Source of the DNA: Uloborus plumipes
Lineage: Eukaryota > Arthropoda > Arachnida > Araneae > Uloboridae
DNA length: 64,000 nt
Assembly: GCA_038373865.1 (NCBI GenBank)
Contig: JAXGGA010001658.1
Location: forward strand, 80,520 to 144,519
Reading direction: 5' to 3'
In this document: piece by piece, positions 25,468 to 39,713 of the stretch
Numbering within the stretch: the stretch's first letter is position 1
Layout: every line of letters begins with the position of its first letter
Made by a program: the position numbers and the translations under genes
The notes under the pieces: model-generated
Told to the model about the DNA's origin: nothing
Seen by the model: only the letters and a program-made list of their open reading frames with translations
Databases searched by the model: none

Positions 25468-28400
25468 TTAAGCTCAACTTTTGCTGTTATGTATGCTGTG
25501 CTTCTGAAAAAAAAAAGAAATTATCCCATGAGACTTTTACTTCCGAAATCATCTTTTAATAATCTAAACTTCACTAAGTGTAAATATATTTTGCATAATA
25601 TGTCGTTTTCTTTTGAAGTGGTTCTAAAATTTAAGAAGTCATTTTCGTTAAAAATATGTCCTATAGTTGATTAAAATTGAATGCTATTTTCTCGAATTCA
25701 GCGGAAATACAATTATTTTTTTGGGCAAACACATTCGATTTCAGAAGGAATTCTCCTTCAACTAATAAAATGCTGCACGCAATGTCTTAAAATAAATGGG
25801 TTAAAACATGCAGAGATGTATCACAAAAATGCAAAAATTTAAATGAACTTCTAGTGATGGATTTAACGTTGTATGAAGATGTTCATTAGAAAAGACTTGC
25901 TAATATTTTGCAAAAAACAAGTGAATCTGTGATATCCCAATCTTTTCTGTTCACTGCGTGGCATTCCTTCACCTTGAATTATGGTGATGCATAAAATCGA
26001 AAGTTATGGGAGTTAATAAATTTAAAAACTTTTCCCCTCTTTGTTTTAAAAGCAAATCTTCTCCAACTATATTTCAAAAACTCATTTTTCCTGTCAAAAC
26101 AACCATTAATAGATCAAAGTTTTTTAGAGAAAAAAAAAAGCATTTTGAAAAAAGCATGCCTTTTTTTGTGTTTAAAAATCGATGATAAAGCGGTTGTCTT
26201 TGCGTGTTGTGATTTCCTTATTATTAAAGATCAGAAATCACGTTATGATCAGTAGAATATTTTCCTAAGTCAGCAGAGTGAACGGACTTTTCTTTTGGGC
26301 AGAAACAAAACATTAATATATTATTTTATGAGAAAAATGGAAAAAAAAAGTACTAATCCTGGACAATTTCACGCCGCCTGTACAAAATTAATATGAATGA
26401 AAAATTACGGATGAACTTTCAATTTTAAAATACCACCAACTCTTTTGTAGTAACATGCATTTCCAACATTTTTAATTTCAAAGAAAAGAAAACCCTCAAC
26501 TATTTACCATTAACAATTTTCAGTATAGCGGGCAATTCAATTTATTATGCGTAAATAAAAATGTTTAATGAAAGCTGCTTATCATAAATATTCGTAGTTT
26601 TCCCTAGAACATGATAACCTACCAACTACCAAATATTTCAGTTTATTAAAGATGTATCTTAAATGAAAGTATCGATTTTCAAAAAATGAAAAGTATTGAA
26701 AAAAAAACAATAATGATTCCTACATGGGTGAACATATGTACATCATATACATGATTCCTAAAACGTGTTTATTTTGTTTTATTTATTTATTTATTCATTT
26801 TTTTGTCGACATAATTTTAGTAACATTTCATCAAACTTCAAAAGTAAGTCACCATTTTAAATATTTTTTCATCGCTATCAGCACAAAGCAAACAAACAAT
26901 TAACATTTTTGCCGTAACTTAAAAAGTTACTCAAAAACACGTCTTTTTGCATTTCTTCTGTCAAGTACGAATACTTTTTACGGAACAGCTCGTTATTCTT
27001 TAGGCTTACAATGCTTTAAAAAATTAGTTATTTAAAATTGTGTATGATTTGCTATTTACAATATTTCTTAAGTCTACTTATAGATTTTTAAAGTGCATGA
27101 CTGAATAGAAATTGCTAATTTGTTACATTATTTGCAATCATAATATTGCACATTTTTTTATCTTTACAAAGTCATGCTAAAATATTGTGTTTAAAGCTGC
27201 GATTCGCGACAGCTGTTAAGATTTAAAAAAATAAACTGTCCGTGTAGTTTGTTATACTATAATTTAATACGTCTGCTGTTATTTTTATAAGTATTTAAAA
27301 AACCATACTCGCAAACTACGATTTTTTTGAGTTCGTCTCTGTTTTGAATTAATTATTTTTTTTAAACAATTTCTCATTGAACTTTCTGAATGAGAAAGAT
27401 CTTAGACATTTTTTTATGAGCTATTATAATGTTTTCTGTTCGCTTCTTTCAACAAAATTCTCAAATACTATTCTTTTAGTCAGTGAAACAGAATGTCATG
27501 AGAGATGAGTTTGATATTCAATTATTCCAACAATCCTCTCATGTTTCGGTATATGTCTTCAAACATACAAAAAAAATCCTTTTTAAGTTGTATCTTCAAT
27601 GTGATGCATTCAGTTGTGCCAGAATCAAAGAAATAAAATTCAAAAATTAGAAACAGTGCATGGTTGCTATTCTTGGGTAACATGACATAACTAGTTTTAA
27701 CCAATTACTTCACATATGAACTTCAAAAATTAACCTTTTGCCTTTAAAAATTAGCCTTTGTTATTTCGGTTCCGTTACCAGCATTATGGTTAAATCTTTG
27801 AAACTAAAGCTTCAAAAGGCAATTTATATTAATATTTTAATGTCTTTCTTATTTTTTGCTGATGTGGATCGCTGCGACTGTAGGGTAAAAGTTGTTTAGA
27901 TGGTCATTTGAGCAATTCGTTGTCAAGTATTTTGTTGGGTCTTTGTTCCAGCAGAGGCCCTAATCAGCAAAAAGTCAGTTGAGGGACAGTCGCCAAAGCA
28001 GCCATTTCCAACCTTTTGCCAACTTTGAAAATTCAGTTGACCAACCTTTCCTCATCTACGAGGGACACTTACCATGTATATAAGAGTAAGTTTATAGAAA
28101 CAGTAAGACACGGTTTTAAGGAAAACGAGCGAAAAGAAAAACTGTTTTCCTCTTTTCACCTTCTTTCTTCCAGTTCCTACCAGCTTTTTTTACTGCTAAA
28201 TGTTAAGAATAAATTACAATAAAAAAGGAAAGAACGAACTCTAGAAAAGAGGAAAATATTTAATTAAAATGGAAGGAAGACTATTTTTTAATGTTTTATC
28301 CAAGCATTTTATGAGGTTTTCGACGTATTTTTTTTTCTCCGCTCACATTTTTTTTTCTTCTGCAATGTTCTTGAGACCACCTGACTAAAATTTTGTTTGG

Positions 28401-29579
28401 AAAAGGAAATGAAAAGTTCTTAGTTCTTGCGCAAAAATGGGATGCTTTTTTTTATTCATTTTTCTTTTAGCACAGAAACTTCAAAAATAGCATAATTCGA
28501 ATTAAAGAATTATTTATTAGTTTTTGATTAAACTATTTTATTTTTTTTATAATTCATGAGATTTTATGAAAACTTTTAGTGGATTTCGCGAATTAACAAG
28601 TTATCTTAGGAATGAAATAGAGCATAAATCCAAGATTCATTTGAAAACAATTTTTTTTCTTCGAAGTCAGAGCCCCATAGCTACTCGTTATATAGTCACT
28701 ACAGAAATGTCTCAAGTTCCATTACAAATGTCCCGATTCAGAGCTTTTATTTAACAATTTGTAATAGGAGATTCTTGAGACAGGTTTTCTTTCTGGTGCA
28801 GTTCACTAAATTTATTAGTAAAAAATAATTACTAGTAGCAATTAAAACACATATTTAATTTATATTTTCACTTGCTGAAGTGAAAATTTCATATGGCTCC
28901 AATTTTAGACCTCCGGCGGTTCGGCAGTTCCAGAATTACATGTTAAATGGACGTGATAAGACGTTCAGAACCGTCAGTGGGTTAAAACTGATTGACAGAG
29001 GCATAGCCAGAGTTCTGGTTGGGAGCGGATGTGAAGTCTTGTTTTTTAAGCGATACACATTTAGCCTTGTCTTATATAACCAATCCCAGTATGTTAGAAT
29101 GTAAACGTATAAGTATTTTTATCAACCACACAACTAGTAAAACACTTTAGTTTCAGTCTTGGTGTTCCTCCTAACTCATACGCAACAAACAGAACATGGT
29201 CGATTTGCATCCTGTGTAGTAAACAAAATATATTTAAAAAAAAGTTATCTTGAAGCTTCATATACGGAGAATTATATCAATTTCATTTTTAAATTTTTAC
29301 TGATATGTTGTACCGACTGCCTCTATTATCTATTACATAAGCAAAAAGTGTCTCTCAAACCGATTTCCCGGATATTTCTACTCTTTTTTCAACAATTTTA
29401 TTTCAATTCGTAACTACTACTACGATAGTTTTCAGTTTCAAAAATCAACAGTTAATCCCATTCTACTGCTAATAAGAAAACCTTTTCCGAAGCATTTCCC
29501 TTTGATAGCAGATATAAACTGAAATAAATGTATTTAAAACGCGGCAGCTTTCCGCATCCTTCTGTAATCTGTTATTCAC
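25468..29579. other. AT-rich non-coding stretch
   Basis: No gene or delimitable repeat was recognised. Short (TTTA)n runs occur at about 26,775-26,800. Small open frames (25,399-25,674, 28,016-28,222, 28,566-28,754, 28,880-29,104) show no recognisable motifs. Confidence 0.45.
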
Positions 29580-29960
29580 TTCCTATTTTGCGAGATGGGG
29601 GTCTCGAATATGATTTAAATCGGGCCATTTGAATGCATCTGGAGCACTTAAGCAAGGCATATATTATCAGCCTATTCTCATTTAAATATTTGTCGTAGAT
29701 AGATTGAGTGCAAAATACCATCTAATGGCATCGTGTCGATATTTTAATGTAAATGACGCGATATAGCACATTAACTAGAACTCCATGCCACATTTGAGAA
29801 ATTACGCGTTCAAATCCATCAACTACAAATGAATGCCCTGCGATCGAATAGATTTCTAATCCAGACTAATCAGTTAGGTTGCTTCATTAGCAAGTATTAA
29901 CATAATGTCATGGTGACTTTTGCCTGGGAAGCCCTCAGAGACGCGTCACGTCTCAATACT
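29580..29960. promoter_or_regulatory. Candidate conserved non-coding island
   Basis: The sequence is non-repetitive with few homopolymers and many words typical of homeodomain and bHLH targets, such as CATTTGAATGCATCTGG and AGACTAATCAGTTAGG. No open frame is present. It is called from composition and texture only, with no alignment behind it. Confidence 0.25.
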
Positions 29961-32553
29961 TCTTCAAAATGAAATTAATTTAGAATTCGAATGGCGCACT
30001 TTCAATTTCATTAAGGAAAATAAATAAGAAAATTGTAGAAATGCTAAGAATAAGTAAATGTTTTCATTAATTGTATTTTTGCTGCGTACAGCTTTAATAG
30101 CATAGTGTTTCTGCGCGAACCAAGAGGAAAGTTGTATTACCTAACGTTAATATTTAAAGCAATCTAACTCTTCCTGTCCAATTCAACAACTTTCAAATAA
30201 ATTGCTAATGATGATTTTACAGTCTGTCAAGGCAAAGGTTGAAAGTTTGCTCATGAAAGAAAGTTTCTTAAAGACTAAGTAATTAACTAAATAGCATTTG
30301 AAGATATAATTTCCAATATAAAAATAAATGTCACACGTTTCAAAGGAAAAAAAAACAATAATATATTCATTTAAAATTAATAATAATTTTTTTTTTTAAT
30401 ATCGCGTCCAATTAACCCTCATGAATTGGGCAGACAAAAGCTAATTTAAATCGAAAACACTATAGTAATTTCAACAAAACTCTCTGAGATCGAAACATTG
30501 TTTTACATGTTAGCACTGCGCGTTTTTAACAGTCATTTTTAAGTACAAGGTATCCCATCATATGATAAATTCTATACTCGAAAGAAAATATCCCCAAAAG
30601 ATATACGTCCCTACGATCTTTCATTTTAGAGAAAAATGACGTCCTATCTGGTGTAAGAAAGAAACGCATGAAAATCAACCATTTCTTGCGATGAATACAT
30701 GCAATGGATATTTAGAACATCCTCAATGTAAATTTATGCAATTAAAAATGTTCTTGTTTCTATTAGAGGATTTTTTATTTATTTATTTATGTTTTTTTTT
30801 TTGGTGTACTGGATATGACCTAATAATTTTCCGTTGCCTTTTTCCATAAAACCGTGGGTCATAAAAATACATTCAAGCTACGAATTCATCTTAAAAAACA
30901 CTTTCAAGGCTTGGAGTGGTAGAGATAGACAAAAACAGACTTTCCTTTTACGTTATGACCTTGAATCAAGGAAATAAGTTGATTTTCAATGTGCGGGTAT
31001 AAGTAATATTAAAGAAACTCGAGTTTCCATCCGTTACTCTTTACAAAAATGAACAATTTAAATCCCTTTTACCTTTAGAATAGAAAGGAGTCAGTTGCAA
31101 TTTCTAAGGCAAAAAGACATCCACACTATCGAGGAGTTTTTGAATGCGGCAAAAAACATGAATTAAAAAAACAGTTGCTCACCCGGTTGTAGTCTTTGAC
31201 TCAGTTATCGAAATCTATTTCATTAAACCAAATGGTGAAAATAAATTCCATCAGGTAAAATTTCCTCTCACTGTACATGTAAGCTTATAGCTGTTAAAAT
31301 AGCTTTAGATACCTACCACAGCAGAGCGTTTGGGGCTTTCTGTGGCATTCTACTGTTCACAGACTATAGACATGTGCTCCAGGAGATCCTGATGGGCAAC
31401 TAACAGTAGATTGCCATTTTCAATACAGAATAATGACAGCTCGGTGAACTTGCGCTTTAAAATGGAGTTAGACCTTTATAGACAATGTCGGTAATGAGCA
31501 ATCTGACAAAAAATCAAAAAACCTCAAAATTATCCTTAACATTCTATTGCCTAACCCTTGCAGATCCTGATAACCCTATATTCGTTGCGAAGGCTTCCCT
31601 CCCAAAATTTAATTAAAACCGTGCAAATTAAACTACCATAGCCAGATTACTCACAGGAAAGTTTATAAAAATAGGAGTATTCTATGATGGCCCTAAAAGT
31701 TGCAATATTCGTTGCTATTGTCCTTATCTGTAACTGTCCTTCTCTACTAGTTACACTCTGCAACATTAAACCTATAACTTAGACTTAGATCACACAGACT
31801 ATCAACTACTCTATTTGCAAAAGGCCATAAACACTACTTGTTATGTTTTGGACGTCTTTATCTCGTTCTGTTTTCTCCCCACTATTTTAACAAGACAACG
31901 TCAAAAAGCTAGGAATTCAGCCAGCAAGTGTTGTTTAAGTTTATCGGAAAATGTACAAAGTATTAGAACAAGTAACTTTAGAAGTAACTTAATATGCATT
32001 TATTTTCTAAAAGTATGGTTCTTCCCATAAACGGGGGTGGTTTGCAGAACGATTATTATGATATAACTACATAAATAGTATAAAAAATGATTCAATTTAA
32101 CATGAATTATTTTTTTTTACGAATTGAAAAGAACAGAAGGAAAGTATTGAACAAAATTGATAACAACAGTGACTTAGTGCTGAAATTGTAAATTGGTGTT
32201 CACAACTCCAAACACAACGCTTTGACTCGAAGTGAAGTTTCATGCGACACCCAGCAAAAATATTTTTATTGAAAAGAAAGAAAGATCCTTAAGTCGGGAG
32301 TCAGAAAACAACTGTTAACTAATTCAAGCGAGTCGATCAAAAGCTGATTTTTTCCTCGGAAACGTAAGCTCTGTTTTAAAAGATAAGTAAAAAGAAATTA
32401 CCAGAAGGACAGCTGCTCTATTACCCTAACTGTATTTAGGGTCAAGAACTTACATAAAAATTTTAGCCTATTAAATTCCTTCTTTGATTAACTACAGCAC
32501 ATTTTCTGAGCTAAAAAATGTTTCTATATTATGATTCACCTTAATCGAGCAGT
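29961..32553. other. AT-rich non-coding stretch with island at 31,320-31,500
   Basis: About 31,320-31,500 (GAGCGTTTGGGGCTTTCTGT, GCTCCAGGAGATCCTGATGG) is more balanced and could be a repeat remnant or conserved element. The remainder is AT-rich with nothing recognised. Confidence 0.35.
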
Positions 32554-32634
32554 TTCTCCCTTTCCACCAGCGTACCTAATATACATAGAATGTGGGCCGT
32601 ATGCGACCCTCGGATATTAGGTTGACGACCCCTG
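32554..32634. mobile_element. Solo terminus of a hAT-like element
   Basis: Read on the minus strand it starts CAGGGGTCGTCAACCTAATA and continues with GGGTCGCATACGGCCCACAT. hAT elements of the Charlie/Buster type commonly begin CAGNGGTCGNCAACC and then carry GGNCGCATNNGGCC. No matching second end or 8-bp target duplication was found, so it is a remnant. Confidence 0.5.
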
Positions 32635-35600
32635 ATCTGAACAAAACTGAAAAAAATTTCCATGTGCTACGAACAGTCATAAAAATGCAAGGTGAAAGCC
32701 TTTATGACAAAAGCATTTATTTCTTCATTTTTGATTTCCATACCTTTAAATTATGGAAAAAGAGATTAAAAAGGGAAGCAAGAAAATGTTTTTAAAAAAT
32801 CGTTTTTAGTGTCTGAAACAAAATTTTACGGTTGAAAAATTCCTCAAAGAAATATTTCTTTGGAATAAATTTGATAAGGGACACATTCCTTACGTGCCGA
32901 TCGCCATTTATAGGTTGAAACAGTATCTCTAAATAATAATCTATCGCGTAATGATATATTTTTTATGTATCATTACTTTTCTACTTTACTTGCAGGAGAC
33001 TAAAAATACGCTGCAAGTAGCTCTTTCACGACTGCAATAGAACTGTTTAAATAGTACGGAGGAATCTCGCCACTGAACAGGAAAGTCGCGTTTGATGTGT
33101 TCTTTCATTAATTTTGTGTTGTGTATTGAGCACTTTTAGCTATGTTGAAGATGCTCCATTGAATGCATGATATAGCTATTTGTAGTATTTTTTTGACACA
33201 ATTTGTGCTTCATTAATTATGTTTTTTTACTTTAATGGAGTCCGCGATACGTTTTGAATTACAAAAAATAAATAAATAAACGGTTAGGAATTTTGAAATT
33301 TTTTGTGCTGATTCACCATCTATTAAATAGCGGAATCACAACATAGATATTATTATTTTTTTATTTTAAATGTATTATTGTGTTTTTTAATAGGGTCACT
33401 GAAAATCGCTATTACTCAAAATATTCTTGGTCAATTCAAAATTTCAAAAATCTAAACGCAAATATTTAATCTTTAATTTTTGTTCTGAAATTAAAAAAAA
33501 TATATTAATTCAGTAAAGATAAATATTTAAACAAAAATATTGAAAAATTCTAAAATACTTTACAATACTACTCTTCAAATCCGGAAAGGTTGAGAGCCAT
33601 AGCATAATTTCAGAATTTGTCTTCCTTTTTGAACAATAGCCCTGCCTTCATATAAGGTTTTTGGCATCAGGCACGAAACCCTATTTCTAATGAAGTTACT
33701 ATCGGCGGATGCCATTACCACTAGAGCTTTAATGCAGTTTCTCCACCTGATGTAGGCACCTGGACTTCCTCCAGTGCGAAACTGCTAGGAATATAGATTG
33801 GGCACCATTCAATCTTTGCATTTTGAAAATCCATTGACTTGAGCCGGTCGGCATAGGGCATGAAACGAACTTCCAGAAGTTTCTACCACTGACGACTGTC
33901 AACACTCATGCCATTTGGAAGCTTTAAAGCAAGGCTTGTAGTTCAAGAACTTTTTAGACTCAAACCACTAAAGCTATCACACCCCCCCCTCCCAAATCTC
34001 ATCATTTAAACCAGGCATCGTTTATGAATTAGTATCGTTAAAGCTAAAATTAATGACTTTTGGAGCATATTCAGCGTTATTTTTATAATAATATGCTTAG
34101 ACTTCTCGGTTTGAACGTAATTGGATTTTTCTACTGTCGATAGAATAATATATCTCACTCTCTTTCCCGGATGATCTAAGCATTTGCTTTACCTATTTCG
34201 TTTCACCGCATGGTATTTTTGGGTTTTCAAAATTTATTCAGTACATTCCGCTTTTATTTCAACCATTGATTTAATGAAATTATGTCAAGTATGTTTCTCA
34301 CTACTGACATTTATTCCTTTCCTAACCCCAGAATTATTTTTTTGCTAAAGTTAAGTTATTCTTTTCGTTAATTTGTAGTTTTTAAGATCTTTAGTAAAAT
34401 CAGATTTTTTTTCAACTAAAACATTTTTTTTTAAATATGTGAGGGCAAATGTATTTGGGTTGAAAAGATCAAAATATTGAAACTTAGTCACAAACTGCAG
34501 CAAAGTTACTTTAGCCGTAAGTATTTCTTACGTAAATTGAAAGAACATTTACAAACTAAAGTTAAAAACTCATTTTAGTCTGGTTAACAAAGAAACGTAC
34601 ACAATGAACTAACATGAGCTTTGGAATATCTAAGAGTATTATATTCATTAGTTCACGTTAGGAATTGAAAGCTATTTTACTTGTGTTGTTTTGAATAAAT
34701 TTTGAAAGACTGCTCATTCTATTATACCTTTATCAATTCTTTTCGCAGCAATCAAAAGCTAAAATCACGTACACATAGACAGTCATAAATAAAAAAAAAC
34801 TTTTTAAAGTCCATTTTAATTTTCTACGCTTTTCTTTATGCATTCATTGATGACCCTAAAGGAAGAAGATCTCTCTACAACTCAAACAGAACTATTTATT
34901 GTCCCCCCTCCCCTCCGCCTTGATATAGCTAGACGCATGAAAGAGTCATTCTTGCGCTGTTTTTCTTTCTTTTTTAAAGCGTCAGTTTTTTCACAAAGAA
35001 GAAAATTTCACAGTTCAAAGAGCTTGATTTTGAAATTAAATTCTCTCGCGTGGAATGGAAAGGATTATTTGGATGAAAAAAAAATATTGTGACATGTTTT
35101 AAATATCATTTGTGTTTCTGTAAAAACTTCTGCTTTTGGAGAGATGTATTGTTAGTTTTTATAGTTAAAATGAATGAAACAGTCACTAAGCAGTTTTTAA
35201 AAATACCTTAGCAAGTGTGTGTGAGTGTGTATGCGTGTTTTTTTTAATTATTTTTCTGGATCATAATGAGCTTTCAATATTTGGCTTTTGAATAAATATC
35301 TTTAAAAAATTAATCTTAAGATTAGAAGGGCTACTCACAAGACAAATTTACCTAACAGTGTTTATCTGTGTAAATCTGTTTCCAAATGATTAAAGAAGAC
35401 TAAATTTATATACAGACTATGAATGAAATTAATGTCCCATACAGCTGCTGGATCATATGCTATTTTTTGATGACTTAAAAAAACAGTATATTTATAATTT
35501 TCGTTGCTCGCGGTATCGTTTTTGGCAGTTTGTTTTGGCGTAGAATGGAAAAAGGTGCTCCTTGAGCAGAAAATTACCAATAAAATGTACCAGTCCATTA

Positions 35601-36889
35601 AAATTGAGGGTGGAAAATGTGGCTTTTAGTTAATGGATAAACTATTTCAATAGTAATAGTTTTAAACGTTAGTATATTTTACCCACTAATTGAAAGTCTT
35701 AAAGGCGATGAAAAAAATCGGGCTGTGGTCAAAAACATAACGTAAAAACTGATTAGAACGAATATTAAACGTGTTTCAATTTTCCTTCGAACTTCGGTAA
35801 AAGATCCACTCAGTGTTTTACACACATTTATATGCTGCAAAAGTTGAAAAGGTACTACATTTCTTCGATTAGCTGTCGCCGAATTGCAAGGTTTTTCTTA
35901 AAACTGTAGTTAAATACCTTTAACTTTGAAGTTCAAGAAAAACGCATCGAAGTGCATTAGGACCTGATGGATGTTTTTATCTGACTGTGAGGCACAGAAA
36001 ATAAAGAGAAAACACACAAACAAGCAGACAACTTCTCTATTGTTTATATAAAATTAGAAAATAAATGAGTCATGATATTTCATCATTCATTTGAGCATAA
36101 TTCCCTTGAGGTTTAAAATCTTTATACCAGTATATGGTTTAATGTTTTCCAAAATATATTTTTGTTAAAAAAAACAGAAAATAACCTTAATTCTGAAAAT
36201 AATTTGATAAAAACAGCGCTATTGGAGCATAAAATTTTAGGATTAATTCCAACACTTGTTTCAGGGATGCAATGATCATCTTTATAATGTTAATGATGTG
36301 AATAAATGAACCAAAATTGAATTAATTATTCTCCAATAGCATTTTTTTGTTCGTTCTTATCCTAGATTTATTAAAACATTGGCTGTTTTTTTTTTCGTTT
36401 TAACGACATGTAAACAATAGTTTGCAACTTTTAAACTTTAATAATTATGTTTCTATAAAGTATATTTTGGCGAAGAACATGTACCATAATTTGGTGATTT
36501 CATTTAATGGTGTGATAAGGTTTGGATGACATGATTTTTTTATCTGGTTTTATTATAGGATACAATTTAGTACAAAAAGATTTAATTACTAAGATTTTAA
36601 ACAACATGCTATTAGACAGTCACACAAATACATACCAAATAAGCAAGATATTTTGTACACCAAAAATGGTCATTTTGACATGATTACACTGCATTTATGT
36701 TAAATTAATCAATGAGTATATCCTACAAAAGTAGCAAGAAAAACCACAAAAACCTAAATGAACGAAATAAATTCAAGAGGCGAATATGTTAACAAACAAA
36801 ACGAAATTATTGTAAGACAAAGCATTTTGTCATGCTGATTGATTGTTTTAAAAAGTTATTAATTTGCAACTTGTACTGAAATATGAAAT
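32635..36889. other. AT-rich non-coding stretch with a possible repeat at 33,600-33,970
   Basis: About 33,600-33,970 is balanced in composition (for example GGTGCC, CAGGTGCC and CCGGTCGGCAT words on one strand or the other), with no open frame. It looks like an old interspersed repeat, but I cannot name it. A short GT-rich run lies at 35,215-35,238. Nothing else was recognised. Confidence 0.35.
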
Positions 36890-37190
36890 AAATTAGCTTG
36901 GATGGCATCATCAGTTTAAAGAGCACTTTGCGTCATTCTCAGAAGTCATTTAACTCCCTTTACGGCTTCTGTTAATGATAGGCAAATTTGCTGATTCAAT
37001 CATCGTTATAATCGATGAAATGAACTTCATTTGCGATATCCAAAATAGATGATACCCCTTGAACATTTCGTTCTGCCTATGACATACCTATGTGAATTAA
37101 ACATGACGCCTCCCTCGTAACTGCCGTCTAACCGCGGCGTTATTAAAGCTGCATGAAGCACGAAACTATTAGTACAATGATTACGCGCAA
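36890..37190. promoter_or_regulatory. Candidate conserved non-coding island
   Basis: The sequence is complex and non-repetitive within AT-rich DNA. It contains TTATAATCGATGAAATGAAC, the short palindrome-like ATGAACTTCAT and TGACGCCTCCC. No coding capacity. It is called from texture only. Confidence 0.25.
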
Positions 37191-38129
37191 TTTTTTAAAA
37201 CATACTACATTACACACGACGCACAAAGCTTAGAAACAAAAGTGTAATTGATATACAAACATAAAATAAAAACATATAGACATAAAAACATTAACATAAA
37301 CATTTAAATAAAAATAAAGAAACAGTGGCACTACGGGCGTGCCGACAGAAATGAAAACTTGAGCAATGACGAGCAAATTTGTTGAATCATCAGAGGTTTT
37401 TCCCATCTTAAAAAATGTATATATGCATATGTATCTATGTACGTACATACACAATATGTATAGGTTTTAAAAAATCAAGTACTCTTATTCAATAGAATAA
37501 TGAGTAATCACCCTGTTTTCCGCCCCAAAAAAGTAAATGAAAAAAAAGGACAATTGCGCGTCTTTTTTGCATATTATAAATAACGAAATTCCTCGTCTTA
37601 AAAACTAACAAGGGTTATCAAAATGTAAAACTTAAAATTTAACTAGAGCCTAAATATTCGAAATACTTTTAATTTTTCATGTTTAACTGCTAAGGCTAAT
37701 GCTTTTAGAGTAAAAAACTACAAAAATATTTTTGGTTTAGAAAAAAAAAAAAAAAACGCTGAAAAAACTGAAAACTGGATATTTGTTCCTCATTGAAAAC
37801 ATTTAAATAAGCTGTTGCAACGTAATATGTAAGCTGGTTTTGAATTTTATCTTTGGTAATAATTCTTTGTAAATGTTTATAACTTGGAAACACGAATATA
37901 AGATGTTCTTACATATTCGAGTAATTTTAATAACTTGTTTCCCAACATGTGTTAACAAATTAAATAAAAATCTAATATTCTTTCTTTCGACATTTAACTT
38001 CAACATACACTAACCACACACTTCTTGAAAATAAATAAACAACATTACTTGATAGCACGATAACAGGAAAATAAGTCGTATATATTTAAAAAATAAATCA
38101 TTTCTCTAATGCATGCAAATTCAAGAACG
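37191..38129. other. AT-rich non-coding stretch
   Basis: Includes an A-rich ACATAAA-like low-complexity run at about 37,255-37,320. Nothing else was recognised. Confidence 0.45.
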
Positions 38130-38600
38130 CAGTTCCTATTTCCAGAAATGTCTACTTTCTGCGCGATATAGGAAGCAATAAATTAGCTGGTCGTTTAATT
38201 TTGTACTTGAGATTGTCCCTCATAAGGAAGTGGAATCTCCTATGATCTCATATCTGCTGGTAAGGCGGAAACAGTAATGGGTGTCAAGGCATTTCCTAGG
38301 AAGGGATAGTCATTTCTTATTTAAGAGCTATATTTAGTCATTCGCTGATGTGTGCTGGAAATGTTGAGTTCTTGACGGAGTCATGCCTCGGGTTATATAA
38401 TGCGGGTAATCTTCATGGGGCTTAGAAAACAGCCCGGGGTACTTATCTGTCAGAATGTAATAAATATTACAGAAAGATGATAAGGGAAATCGTTCGCTAA
38501 TTCCTATTCCTTACAGAAACAGCGGACCTTGAATAGTTTTTGAAGTTGGGAAGCATTTTTCATCGGCGGGCAGCAGAAGCGGTAATGGGTGTTGGAAAAA
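38130..38600. promoter_or_regulatory. Candidate enhancer-like island with paired GATA sites
   Basis: The complex sequence contains GTAATGGGTGT twice (about 38,273 and 38,588) near its two ends. Inside lies a symmetric cluster at 38,442-38,484: CTTATCTGT, then the palindrome TGTAATAAATATTACA (38,456-38,471), then AGATGATAAG. GATA factors bind (A/T)GATA(A/G), so the two sites face each other around the palindrome. No coding capacity. Regulatory function is inference. Confidence 0.35.
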
Positions 38601-38881
38601 AAAAGGTCAACGTTTGTTTTTTCTTGATTTTTTTTTCTTTTTAAACTAAATAAGTAGGGAAGTGCTTTACTCAATGTCCCATAACGGCGAGAAATAAATT
38701 ATTTAAAAAATAGTATACTTGCACTAAACATTATGAGATGCTTGCATTGGAGAAATTAATCAGTATTAGCAAAAAATATATTTTAAAGCCCGCTGTCATT
38801 CCTTTTTTCTCTCTTATATTTCTCTGTTTCCATCATACTTCTCGGTATTATAAATTTAATATTTTAAAGTTTCGGACAAAA

Positions 38882-39630
<749 letters not shown>

Positions 39631-39712
<82 letters not shown>
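39631..39712. repeat. (TA)n microsatellite
   Basis: Continuation of the TA tract on the right of the palindromic element. Together with 38,884-38,980 it was probably one tract before the insertion. Confidence 0.97.
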
Positions 39713-39713
<1 letters not shown>

